DNA of 20,153 bases, from assembly GCA_046727855.1 (NCBI GenBank), contig JBKPDL010000033.1, positions 1-20,153 on the forward strand, written 5' to 3'. The position numbers and the translations under genes are program-made. Below are positions 1-6,326 of this stretch, one piece after another. The notes beneath the pieces are model-generated. The model was not told the origin of the DNA and made no database searches. It worked only from the letters and a program-made list of their open reading frames with translations. The DNA is from DASPWV01 sp046727855. Its GTDB lineage: Bacteria; Acidobacteriota; Vicinamibacteria; Vicinamibacterales; UBA2999. Position 1 is the first letter of the stretch. Every line of letters begins with the position of its first letter.

Positions 1-145
1 CGTCCGGTATGTGACGCTGCCGTACGAGCCGCACGGCTACACCGGCCGCGAATCGGTGCTGCATACGATCGCGGAAATGCTCAATTGGGCAAACGAGTTC
101 GCTAAGAACGCCAAACCGCGGCCGCCAACGTCGTCGCAGCAATAG
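1..145 (+). CDS. S9 family (prolyl oligopeptidase-type) peptidase, C-terminal end only
   Basis: The left edge is open in frame from base 2 to the TAG at 143-145, giving 47 residues that begin VRYVTLPYEPHGYTGRES and continue with VLHTIAEMLNWANEF. In S9 serine peptidases of the glutamyl or dipeptidyl aminopeptidase type, the catalytic histidine lies near the C-terminus in a PxExHGY-like context, followed by a helix of the form ESVLHTxAEMLxW. The match to that helix and to PYEPHGY is clear, so H at about residue 11 of the fragment would be the catalytic histidine. The last dozen residues (KPRPPTSSQQ) are a low-complexity tail. The catalytic serine, the aspartate and the propeller lie outside the window. 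The family call rests on this short tail only. Confidence 0.72.
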   Translation, partial: VRYVTLPYEPHGYTGRESVLHTIAEMLNWANEFAKNAKPRPPTSSQQ

Positions 146-173
146 CGGCGCGGATATACTTTTCAGCGCCCCC

Positions 174-179
174 AGGAGG
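174..179 (+). promoter_or_regulatory. Strong Shine-Dalgarno for the DUF4412-like gene
   Basis: AGGAGG lies 9 nt before the ATG at 189. It fixes the start of that gene and contrasts with several genes in this window that have no recognisable ribosome binding site. Confidence 0.8.
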
Positions 180-188
180 CGCAGCTCT

Positions 189-989
189 ATGCAACGTGTA
201 CTTGTTGGAACACTTGTCGCGCTTGCCCTTGCCATGCCGGCGTACGCGGATCTCACGATGAAGCAGACGACCACCGGCAAAGGCTTGGGGATGTCCGGTA
301 CCACGACGGGCACGACCTACATCAAAGGTGGCAAAATGCGAAGCGACATGGTGGTTGGCGACAAGACGCTGACGACGATCTTCGATCTCGACGCACAAAA
401 GATGTACATCTTCGACTCGAAAAAGAAGGAAGCCGACGTTTGGGATATGGCATCGTTCGCGCAGGAAATCGGAGCCAACGTCGACACCGAAAACATGAAG
501 GTCTCCATGAAGCCGAACGGTCAGAGCAAGGAAATTGCCGGAAAAACCGCCACCGGCTATGACATGGAGATTTCCGTTCCCGCGACGATGGGTGGCAGCA
601 AAGACGGTCCCAAGATGATCGTCAACATGACCGGCCCGACATGGATCGTGAAAGGTGCGCCGGGGACGCAGGATTACATTCACTTCTACAAGACCGCGGT
701 GGAAAAAGGCTGGGTGTTCGCCGATCCGCGCTCCGCCAAGGCGACCCCAGGTCAGGCGAAGGCGATGGCCGCGATGTACAAGCAGCTGGCCGACGCCGGC
801 GGCATCGCGTACGAAACCGACATGCAGATCAAAATAGACATGGGCGGCGGTGGCGGGCCGATGGCTGGCCTCTTCGCAAAAATGGGGAACATGTCGGCGG
901 CAACGAAAGTCAACAGTGTTGAAACCGGTCCGTTGTCCGAGGACTTGTTTGCGGCGCCCTCGGGCTACAAGCTGAATACGAAGAAGTAG
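189..989 (+). CDS. Secreted DUF4412-like protein of unknown function
   Basis: 266 residues. A Sec signal peptide is visible at residues 1-20 (MQRVLVGTLVALALAMPAYA, cleavage after AYA). The mature part opens with LTMKQTTTGKGLG, then an IKGGKMRSDMVVGDKTLTTIFDLDAQKMYIFD block around residues 45-75. The pattern 'KGDKMRxD, TxIxDLxxxKMYxxD' is what DUF4412 / LolA-fold-like periplasmic proteins show: an antiparallel sheet in which the protein describes its own salt of strands. A glycine/methionine-rich segment (MGGGGGPMAGLFAKMGNM) sits near residues 218-235 and the C-terminus ends APSGYKLNTKK, also a common ending in this group. No catalytic residues are evident. The gene follows the peptidase fragment by 43 nt and is followed by a hairpin at 1001-1031, so it may be a single-gene unit or the end of an operon. 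Function unknown; an envelope or lipid-binding role would be a guess. Confidence 0.75.
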   Translation: MQRVLVGTLVALALAMPAYADLTMKQTTTGKGLGMSGTTTGTTYIKGGKMRSDMVVGDKTLTTIFDLDAQKMYIFDSKKKEADVWDMASFAQEIGANVDTENMKVSMKPNGQSKEIAGKTATGYDMEISVPATMGGSKDGPKMIVNMTGPTWIVKGAPGTQDYIHFYKTAVEKGWVFADPRSAKATPGQAKAMAAMYKQLADAGGIAYETDMQIKIDMGGGGGPMAGLFAKMGNMSAATKVNSVETGPLSEDLFAAPSGYKLNTKK

Positions 990-1000
990 CAGGAGGGGAG

Positions 1001-1031
1001 GAACTAGCCAAGGCCCTGGCCTTGATAGTTC
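1001..1031 (+). terminator. Composite hairpin after the DUF4412-like gene
   Basis: Inner arms CAAGGCC (1009-1015) and GGCCTTG (1018-1024) pair around CT. Outer arms GAACTA (1001-1006) and TAGTTC (1026-1031) also pair. The hairpin begins 11 nt after the stop codon at 989, which suits a terminator, but it is followed by a CTTAGTTCTT-type tandem repeat and not a clean T-run, so efficiency is uncertain. The outer arm is made of the same heptamer family that continues to 1054. Confidence 0.45.
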
Positions 1032-1054
1032 TTAGTTCTTAGTTCCTAATTCCT
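1027..1054. repeat. 7-bp micro-tandem repeat, AGTTCTT family
   Basis: Four consecutive heptamers, AGTTCTT, AGTTCTT, AGTTCCT and AATTCCT, with no gaps. The array ends two bases before the GTG start of the MTHFR-like gene at 1057 and occupies the place where its ribosome binding site should be. The reverse complement has the same GGAATTA.GAAC layout as the arrays at 3113-3133 and 6984-7029, so these are one dispersed family. Confidence 0.85.
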
Positions 1055-1056
1055 GA

Positions 1057-1941
1057 GTGTCTTTTCTCACCCGACTGCGAAGCGCCGACCCACTCATCTC
1101 AGTCGAGCTCCGGCCTCCGAGGGCGGAGCTCGAATCGGACGAAGGCATGGACGCGTGGATCGATACCTACCACGCCGTACGCTCTCTCGCGCGCCAGAAC
1201 ATTGCGGTCTTCATTACCGACAGCGCGGTGGGGGCGCAGGAAGAAAACAACCTGCGTCATCTGGTGGCCAATCTCGGGGCGCCGGTGGCGAGCGCGCATG
1301 TGGTGCCGTTTCTGACCTGCAAGCACTCGCTCGACTTTTGTCTCGGCTACGCCGATCAGGCCGCGCACCACGGCTTTCAGTCGCTCGTCGTGCTTGGCGG
1401 CGACAAGCATCTGGGCCGGCCGCGCTGCGTCGAACACGCATGGCAGCTGCGGCAGCATATTCGCGCGCGTCACCCTGAGCTCGAATTGGGTGGATGGGCC
1501 AACCCGAGCGCAAACGCGACGCAGCAGGTGGATTTCCTGCTGGAAGACGATGCGAATGCCGATTTCTATCTGACGCAGATCGTCTCTCACCACAGCGCGC
1601 GGCAGGTCGCGGAGTTTCTGAACGAAGCGCGGCGCCGCAACCTGATGCAGCCTGGTGTGTTCGGAGTGTTTTATTACCGCAGCGCCAATGCGCGGACACT
1701 CGCCGCGTTGAGCGAATTCCTGCCGGTTCCCGTCGCTGAGCTGCGAGCCGAGTTCGAAACGGGCGCAACGCCCGTCGAAGTCTGCGCGCGCACGATTCGG
1801 ATGCTGCTCGATTCAGGAGTCAAGCATTTCTACATCAGCAATCTGCCACTGCGACGCACGGCGCAGGTGCTGAACGACGTCCTCGATTGCTCGGGGCTGC
1901 AAATCTCCAAATCTCCACATCTCCAGATTCACAATGGGTAG
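1057..1941 (+). CDS. Methylenetetrahydrofolate reductase (MTHFR)-like protein
   Basis: 294 residues, GTG start. The protein fits the FAD-dependent MTHFR TIM barrel, which reduces 5,10-methylene-THF to 5-methyl-THF in one-carbon metabolism. Seen here: an SVELRPP strand at residues 15-21, where E17 corresponds to the family's catalytic glutamate (FEFFPP in MetF); HVVPFLTCKH at 81-90; a VLGGD strand at 112-116 matching the ALRGD-type flavin loop; GGWANP at 145-150; FYLTQI at 170-175 matching FLVTQ; and HFYISNL at 257-263. Length is normal for a bacterial enzyme. It is divergent from classical MetF, so it could instead belong to a methylene-THF reductase relative with another partner. The last 14 residues (from LQISKSPH) are encoded by an octamer repeat and are probably not part of the fold. 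There is no Shine-Dalgarno, only a heptamer array directly in front of the GTG. The stop overlaps the aminotransferase start by 8 nt, implying co-translation. Confidence 0.72.
   Translation: MSFLTRLRSADPLISVELRPPRAELESDEGMDAWIDTYHAVRSLARQNIAVFITDSAVGAQEENNLRHLVANLGAPVASAHVVPFLTCKHSLDFCLGYADQAAHHGFQSLVVLGGDKHLGRPRCVEHAWQLRQHIRARHPELELGGWANPSANATQQVDFLLEDDANADFYLTQIVSHHSARQVAEFLNEARRRNLMQPGVFGVFYYRSANARTLAALSEFLPVPVAELRAEFETGATPVEVCARTIRMLLDSGVKHFYISNLPLRRTAQVLNDVLDCSGLQISKSPHLQIHNG
1901..1932. repeat. 8-bp micro-tandem repeat, AAATCTCC family
   Basis: Four octamers, AAATCTCC, AAATCTCC, ACATCTCC and AGATTCAC, decaying toward the 3' side. The array lies inside the end of the MTHFR-like frame, where it encodes its C-terminal tail, and ends one base before the ATG of the aminotransferase at 1934. 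The sequence is unrelated to the AGTTCTT heptamers but has the same placement relative to a start codon. Confidence 0.85.
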
Positions 1942-3133
1942 CTTTCTCGATTCCGTTCCCGTTTCCGCCATCATTCGCATCCGCGACATGATGCACACCG
2001 TCAAGGATCCGTTCCGCCTCGACCAGGGTGACGTGTCATTCGATGCGCCAGACTCGGTGAAACAGGCGATGGCAAAAGCAATTGCCGACAATCGCACGCA
2101 CTACTTACCAACGGCCGGCGTCCCGCGCTTGAAGCAGCTGCTCGCCGAGAAGCTTCGCGGCAAAAGCGGCATCCCAGTTGAGAGCGCCGAGGAGGTGGTA
2201 CCGACCAACGGTGGCACTCACGCCATTTGGGCGACCATGCATGCCTTGTTCGAGCCAGGCGACGAGGTGATCGTTTCCGATCCCGAGTGGCCACCGACCA
2301 TGGCCATCGCGATCGCCGCCGGGGCAGTGCCTGTTGGCGTCCCGCTGCACGAGAAGCTGGGATGGCATTGGGACCTCGACGAAGTCGAGCGCGCGATCAC
2401 GCCGAGGACTCGGGCCATCTACGTCAACTCGCCGAACAACCCGACCGGCGGCGTGCTGACGCGCGGCGATCTCGAGCGGATCGCGGCAATCGCTCGTGAG
2501 CGCAACCTCTGGGTGTTTTCTGACGAGGCCTACGAGGACCTGATCTACAACGGCGAGCACGTCAGCATCGCGTCGTTTCCCGGCATGTACGAGCGCACGA
2601 TCTCGCTCTTCACGTTCAGCAAGTCATACGCCATGACCGGCCTCCGCCTCGGTTACTTCGCCATCCGCGATCCGAAGCTTCGCGATCGGGCGCTGAAGGT
2701 GGTCGCTTACACGACCAGCAACGTCAATTCGGTCGTGCAATACGGCGGTATCGGCGCGCTGGAGGGGCCGCAGGACTGCGTGCGTGCGTTTCGCGATGAG
2801 CTGCGCGCGCGGCGCGATCTGTTCTACTCCGGTCTGGCCGAAGCGGCTCCCGAGGCCTTCGGCGGCACGCCACCCGATGGCGCGTTCTACGCGTTTGTCC
2901 GGATTGACCCGGCGTTTGCCAAGCAGGCCGGCATCACCGGACCATCGCTGTCGTGGGCAATGGCCGAACACCTCATCAAGCATGGGCGGATCGGGTGCGT
3001 GCCGGGCCTCGACTTCGGCCCGAGCGGTGAAGGCTGCATCCGGTTTGCGATCGGCCGGGAGAGGAAGGAGCTGACTGGCGCGCTGGAATCGATGCGCGCG
3101 GTCTTCGCGGGGGAATTAAGAACGAAGAACTAG
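1934..3133 (+). CDS. Class I/II pyridoxal-phosphate aminotransferase
   Basis: 399 residues, the usual length of fold-type I aspartate-aminotransferase-family enzymes. Seen: LPTAGVPRLK around 58-67 (substrate loop), a PTNGGTHAIWATM segment at 90-102 for cofactor phosphate binding, SPNNPTG at 166-172 with the PLP-contacting Asn, SDEAYEDL at 197-203 with Asp197 and Tyr200, FSKSYAMTGLRLGY at 228-241 with Lys230 as the Schiff-base lysine, and Arg370 in GCIRFAIG binding the substrate carboxylate. Every key residue is present, so activity is expected; the amino donor and acceptor cannot be told from sequence. The ATG at 1934 overlaps the upstream stop; Met19/Met20 would be an alternative start but would remove the conserved IIRIRDMM helix. 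The final residues ELRTKN and the stop codon come from a heptamer array. The pairing with an MTHFR-like gene suggests amino-acid or one-carbon metabolism. Confidence 0.92.
   Translation: MGSFLDSVPVSAIIRIRDMMHTVKDPFRLDQGDVSFDAPDSVKQAMAKAIADNRTHYLPTAGVPRLKQLLAEKLRGKSGIPVESAEEVVPTNGGTHAIWATMHALFEPGDEVIVSDPEWPPTMAIAIAAGAVPVGVPLHEKLGWHWDLDEVERAITPRTRAIYVNSPNNPTGGVLTRGDLERIAAIARERNLWVFSDEAYEDLIYNGEHVSIASFPGMYERTISLFTFSKSYAMTGLRLGYFAIRDPKLRDRALKVVAYTTSNVNSVVQYGGIGALEGPQDCVRAFRDELRARRDLFYSGLAEAAPEAFGGTPPDGAFYAFVRIDPAFAKQAGITGPSLSWAMAEHLIKHGRIGCVPGLDFGPSGEGCIRFAIGRERKELTGALESMRAVFAGELRTKN
3113..3133. repeat. 7-bp micro-tandem repeat at a convergent gene end
   Basis: Three heptamers, GAATTAA, GAACGAA and GAACTAG. 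The last provides the TAG stop of the aminotransferase on the plus strand. Read on the minus strand, the same bases close an open frame (VLRS, then TAA at 3116-3118). This is the same family as 1027-1054 and 6984-7029, with the GAATTA end facing the gene. Confidence 0.85.
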
Positions 3134-3438
3134 TCTCAGACCGACCGACATGTCGGCATAGATCCCAACATGCTCGACGGTCTGAACGAAAGACTGCACG
3201 TCGAACGCGACCGCGGCAGTCAGTCAGTTTCGCCGCCTGCGCGTGCGGTATCACACCGGGCCGACATCCACGAGGCGTTCCTGTCGCTCAGGTGCACGCT
3301 GAATTGCTGGCAGTCGCTGCGCAGGACCTGGACGACTGTCTGAGCGGATGCGCACTCTCCGACGCCGATCGCTAGGTCTCCATTTGAGGTAAACGCGTCC
3401 GCGCCGCTGCTCTGCGGGCTTCCGGCCCAGGGCTCGGT
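3116..3438 (-). pseudogene. Possible remnant of a gene antisense to the aminotransferase operon
   Basis: This 334-base gap (3134-3467) has no intact gene. On the minus strand two open stretches follow each other in different frames. One covers 3220-3438 (72 codons, three Cys, no early start codon, containing ECASAQTVVQVLRSDCQQF). The other covers 3116-3223 (35 codons) and reads VEHVGIYADMSVGLRL before a repeat-encoded tail; such an alternating-hydrophobic ending resembles the last strand of an outer-membrane barrel. The frames meet at a CTGACTGACTG tetranucleotide run, where slippage could occur. This may be a decayed secreted or barrel protein. The resemblance is weak and chance open frames are common at this GC content. 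Confidence 0.22.
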
Positions 3439-3467
3439 CTACACGACGGCGTTAGGGGGAGCAACCT

Positions 3468-4124
3468 TCAGCGTTGACCAGCGGCGGTTCGAGCGGCGCG
3501 GCGCGGGCGACCCGCACTGGCGAGCGCCGCAGCTGCCGCAAGCTTGTGTTTGGCCTGCCAAGGCGGCCCGATCGATCGGCCCATCGCGTACAGGAACGCG
3601 TCGATATCCTCGCGGCCGAGCGCCGCCGCCGCGTCGAGAAATACCCGCTCGCGGTCGTACCAGTGCACGGACCAGCCGCGCGTCTCCGCCGCGGTCGCGA
3701 GGGCCTCGCGATACATGACAGAGTCGGCGACGGTTTGCGCACGATTGTCGGCGATCCGCTCTTCGGTCGTCGGCGGAAGCTTGGGGCACAGGCGAATCGC
3801 GATGCTCGCAATCGGCACGGGCACCGCCGCGGCCAGGGCCTCGAGGCCCTCACGCGCGCCGCGCGCCGCGGACGCGCGCACGCGCTCGACGAGCGCCACA
3901 GCCTCCGTGAGCGAAAGCATCCGCGCTCCCGGGATGTTGAGGTACCGGCCCACCGCCCACGACCCTTCGTGGTGATGCGGGTGCGTTGGCAGACCGCGAC
4001 CGGTGAGCTCAATGCGCCGGCGATCGAGGAGCTCGCCGCCGGGCACGATAGTGACGAGCACCGCCGAGTTACCGTGCTCGGCGACGCCGACGGTCGCGGC
4101 TCGCTGCGTTCGCCCTCTCGCCAT
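3468..4124 (-). CDS. Conserved-looking protein of unknown function
   Basis: 218 residues from the ATG at 4122-4124, chosen because GAGAGAAG lies just upstream on the minus strand; a start at 4142 would add six residues. The body is composed like a real soluble protein: EHGNSAVLVTIVPGGELLDRRRIEL near the start, a histidine cluster THPHHHEGSWAVGRYLN at about 46-63, an alanine-rich helix with VALVERVRASAARGAREGLEALAAAVPVPI, then TTEERIADNRAQTVADSVMYREAL, HWYDRERVF, and an IGPPWQAKHKLAAAAAL helix close to the end. The hydrophobic N-terminal strand with a Gly-turn and the acidic/His residues would suit a nuclease- or ATPase-like alpha/beta fold, but I recognise no family. An overlapping 309-codon frame is Arg/Ser-rich and rejected as a shadow. 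Flanked by gene-poor DNA on both sides; it appears to be monocistronic. Confidence 0.68.
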   Translation of the reverse strand: MARGRTQRAATVGVAEHGNSAVLVTIVPGGELLDRRRIELTGRGLPTHPHHHEGSWAVGRYLNIPGARMLSLTEAVALVERVRASAARGAREGLEALAAAVPVPIASIAIRLCPKLPPTTEERIADNRAQTVADSVMYREALATAAETRGWSVHWYDRERVFLDAAAALGREDIDAFLYAMGRSIGPPWQAKHKLAAAAALASAGRPRRAARTAAGQR

Positions 4125-4414
4125 GTCTTCTCTCGCCCGCATAGCGCTGCGTAGGTGGAGGGCAGCAATCGCTGGTTCCTGTCACGAGGGACGTCTTCCC
4201 AGCGCCGACGCGCTCCATCGTCGGCTGCAATTGTCCTGAGGCGCCGGAGGACCGTCAACTCTTTCCACCAGACGCCGTTGCACAATGTGCTCGCATTCAG
4301 CGGTCGTTCCATCCGGCGCATCTGCTTACATCCAAGGTAGCGCTCCGTCGCGCCGATTCGACGTGGGCTGCAGTCAGGCACGAGTCACCACCGAGCTGAC
4401 GTAGACTCCCGCCG
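4125..4414. other. Gene-poor divergent spacer
   Basis: 290 bases between the divergently oriented unknown gene (start 4124) and the membrane-protein gene (start 4415). It should hold both promoters. The only hint I see is TAGACT at 4402-4407. Short open frames here are GC-driven and lack ribosome binding sites. No long repeat or hairpin stands out. Confidence 0.5.
4402..4407 (+). promoter_or_regulatory. -10-like hexamer of a possibly leaderless gene
   Basis: TAGACT (four of six bases of the sigma-70 consensus) lies 7 nt before the ATG at 4415, and no Shine-Dalgarno is present. Transcription would start at or near the ATG. No convincing -35 was found. Confidence 0.3.
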
Positions 4415-4822
4415 ATGGAACCTGAGGCTGAGGCTAAGGACGGAGCGCGACGACCGGCCGGACTCTGGCTACTGACGGTTGTGCTACTGACCAGCCCGGT
4501 GTTTCATCTCATGGCACTGTTGTTCAACACGCGTTGGCTCAACTTCGGCAGCCACCAGCCCTGGGACGCGTTCGTCTATTTCATCGTTGCACCGGTGGTG
4601 GGCGCGTTGATGCTACGCCGTCACGAGCGGGCGCGATTCTCGGTCTACGTCTTTCTCTCTTGCGAGATGCTTCGTGCGATCCGAATCCACTCTGGGCTTC
4701 TGGGTCTCTTGGCGGCGGTCTCCATCCTGTACCTGCAGCTTCCCGCGGCGCGTCGGTTCCATCCGGCGGTGGACCCGCGAAAAGTGATGGCGCGGCTGCG
4801 CTTCAGGCCCCCCACCTCCTGA
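4415..4822 (+). CDS. Small four-helix integral membrane protein, unknown function
   Basis: 135 residues. A charged N-terminus (MEPEAEAKDGARR) leads into four predicted hydrophobic helices at roughly 16-37 (GLWLLTVVLLTSPVFHLMAL), 50-67 (WDAFVYFIVAPVVGALML), 74-88 (FSVYVFLSCEMLRAI) and 93-109 (GLLGLLAAVSILYLQL). The loop between helices 2 and 3 (RRHERAR) and the C-terminal tail (RRFHPAVDPRKVMARLRFRPP) are strongly basic, so both termini and that loop should face the cytoplasm by the positive-inside rule. No family recognised. The gene stands alone, convergent with the sugar kinase 87 bp downstream. Confidence 0.68.
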   Translation: MEPEAEAKDGARRPAGLWLLTVVLLTSPVFHLMALLFNTRWLNFGSHQPWDAFVYFIVAPVVGALMLRRHERARFSVYVFLSCEMLRAIRIHSGLLGLLAAVSILYLQLPAARRFHPAVDPRKVMARLRFRPPTS

Positions 4823-4909
4823 GGAAGGCGCCATGTGGGGAGCTTCATCTCATGATTATCAGCCGACCGAGCTGCGATTCCTCCTGCGAGCGCCCATGGC
4901 GGGCTTCGC

Positions 4910-5947
4910 CTATTTGCCGTACCAGACGCGCAACCCATCACGGCTGATCACGATTGGAATCGGCACGAACGCGGAGTTTTCCTGCTCGATGGCTCGGATC
5001 ATGGCCCGCTTTGCCGCGGCGCGTGCGCCGCACAGCAACGTGATCGAACCGCCGTCGCCTCCGGCGCCATTCACCTTCCAGCCTACGGCGCCATGCGCGC
5101 GGGCGATCTCGATGACGCGCCACGCCTCGCGCTGAACGAGGTCGGCGTGCAGCTCCGCCTGCGCGTTGGTGTTGTCGCGCATCGCGCGACCGAGCGCGCC
5201 GAAGTCGCCAGCCATCGCGGCGTCGCGGGCTCTCTCTGCTGCAACGCGCAGCGCATCGAGCTGCGCGCAGTCCGGGCCCAGGCGCTGCAATTCCAGCATC
5301 ACCTTTTCATGGACCGCCGACGAGCTGTGGGGGCGTCCCAGATAGACAACCGCGAGTCGGCGCTCCAACTCCCGGTGGGTCTCGTCGGCGAGATCGAGGC
5401 GAGATACGACGGCGCGCGGGTAGTCGATGATTTCGATGAAGTTGATGCCGCCGAAGGCGGAGCAGAGCTGATCCTGGACGCCACATTGGCGACCGAGCCG
5501 GGTGGTCTCGACGGCATGCGCCTCGTTCGCGATCTGGGTCAGCGTGCGGCAGCCGCAGGCGAGTCGGTCCAGCGCGCCGAGGAGCGCGACGACAACCGCC
5601 GCTGACGTGCCGGTCGAGGCGCCTGGAGGCGCGTTCGAGCGAATCGTGGCCTCGATCTCGGCGTCATCTGGCGGCCGGATGGCCCGAAGAGCGGCGTCGA
5701 GCAGCGGGTGCGGCCCCCAGCTCGAACCGTCGAGCGCCGGGGCGTACCGCATCCCGTAGTTCTCGGCATTGATGACGATAGGCGCATCCCGTGTGCCGCG
5801 GGGAAAGACTTCAATCTGCACGGTGACGAGCGGGCGCACGGCGACGTTGAACACCTTGCCTCGTCGGGCGACCCAGGTGTCGGTCCAGCCGCCGTTGTCG
5901 CAGATGCGAATGGGAGCGGCGGCATTGATAATGCTGGTCGGCGGCAC
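4910..5947 (-). CDS. GHMP-family sugar kinase (HddA/COG2605-like)
   Basis: 345 residues from a GTG start. The GHMP superfamily transfers the ATP gamma-phosphate to a small hydroxyl substrate. Motif 1 is at 9-24 (AAAPIRICDNGGWTDTW, the PxRI..GGxTD pattern). The phosphate loop, motif 2, is at 107-117 (PPGASTGTSAA). GRQCGVQDQ at 152-160 carries the likely catalytic Asp159. Motif 3 is at 293-301 (NGAGGDGGS). The GGWTD and GxQDQ features point to the group related to galactokinase and heptose-7-phosphate kinase, so a sugar or sugar phosphate is the likely substrate and the product may feed nucleotide-sugar synthesis. Motif 3 carries an Asp (GAGGDGG) where GAGGGG is usual in this group. No other sugar-nucleotide genes are adjacent. 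There is no Shine-Dalgarno; TATGAT lies 8 nt upstream. No ATG is available near the N-terminus in this frame, and motif 1 leaves little room for a later start. Confidence 0.85.
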   Translation of the reverse strand: MPPTSIINAAAPIRICDNGGWTDTWVARRGKVFNVAVRPLVTVQIEVFPRGTRDAPIVINAENYGMRYAPALDGSSWGPHPLLDAALRAIRPPDDAEIEATIRSNAPPGASTGTSAAVVVALLGALDRLACGCRTLTQIANEAHAVETTRLGRQCGVQDQLCSAFGGINFIEIIDYPRAVVSRLDLADETHRELERRLAVVYLGRPHSSSAVHEKVMLELQRLGPDCAQLDALRVAAERARDAAMAGDFGALGRAMRDNTNAQAELHADLVQREAWRVIEIARAHGAVGWKVNGAGGDGGSITLLCGARAAAKRAMIRAIEQENSAFVPIPIVISRDGLRVWYGK

Positions 5948-5955
5948 GCCTGCGG

Positions 5956-5961
5956 ATCATA
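5956..5961 (-). promoter_or_regulatory. -10-like hexamer of a possibly leaderless sugar kinase gene
   Basis: On the minus strand TATGAT (five of six consensus bases) lies 8 nt before the GTG start at 5947. No Shine-Dalgarno is seen. The -35 region is not convincing. Confidence 0.35.
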
Positions 5962-6200
5962 CCGGAGACGTTTCTTCGACGTGCCAGGCCATCCCAACGG
6001 ACCGTCGGCCACGTCGACTGCAGACGCCGCGGCTCCCGCCGATATTGCCGGTCGATGACCACAAAAGCTTCGCCAGCGGCATGGCCACGGCATTCTTGGA
6101 CTGGACCGAGCGCGTGAGTTCGCCGATGTGGACGGCGCTTGCGCGGAGCGCCGCAGGATAACTCCTGTGTGGTCGGCTAGTGTTTGGTAATCGGCAGAGG

Positions 6201-6230
6201 CACACGCTTGAATCGCGCGATTCGAGTGTG
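6201..6230. repeat. Palindromic stem
   Basis: The core GAATCGCGCGATTC (6210-6223) is a perfect palindrome. Flanking CACAC and GTGTG extend the pairing after a small mismatch. It could be a protein-binding dyad or an RNA hairpin; no T-run follows on either strand, so a terminator is unlikely. Confidence 0.5.
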
Positions 6231-6280
6231 GCGACGAACTGCAGCGGTTCTTGCCGGCCAGAGTTTTGTTAACAGGCTCT

Positions 6281-6323
6281 AAGGACGAAGAACCACGAAC
6301 ATCGTGTTTTGCGTTCTTCGTTC
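6281..6323. repeat. Inverted pair of heptamer-family repeats beside the IS
   Basis: ACGAAGAAC (6285-6293) and GTTCTTCGT (6313-6321) are perfect 9-bp inverted copies. With the array on the other side of the IS (6984-7029) they form what was one continuous repeat block before insertion. Confidence 0.65.
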
Positions 6324-6326
6324 GGG

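Larger units (their letters stand above)
5948..6326. other. Gene-poor region with a palindrome and degraded heptamer repeats
   Basis: 379 bases without a supportable gene. Contents seen: the promoter candidate of the sugar kinase at its left end; a perfect 14-bp palindrome GAATCGCGCGATTC at 6210-6223 inside a larger imperfect stem (6201-6230); and, near the right end, inverted copies of the heptamer family, ACGAAGAAC at 6285-6293 and GTTCTTCGT at 6313-6321, just before the IS. Open frames here are short and lack start signals. Confidence 0.5.

Noticed and set aside
3452..4381. 309-codon open frame on the minus strand
   Set aside because: It overlaps the better 218-residue frame, is dominated by Arg, Ser and Pro runs as expected from out-of-frame GC-rich DNA, and has no ribosome binding site.
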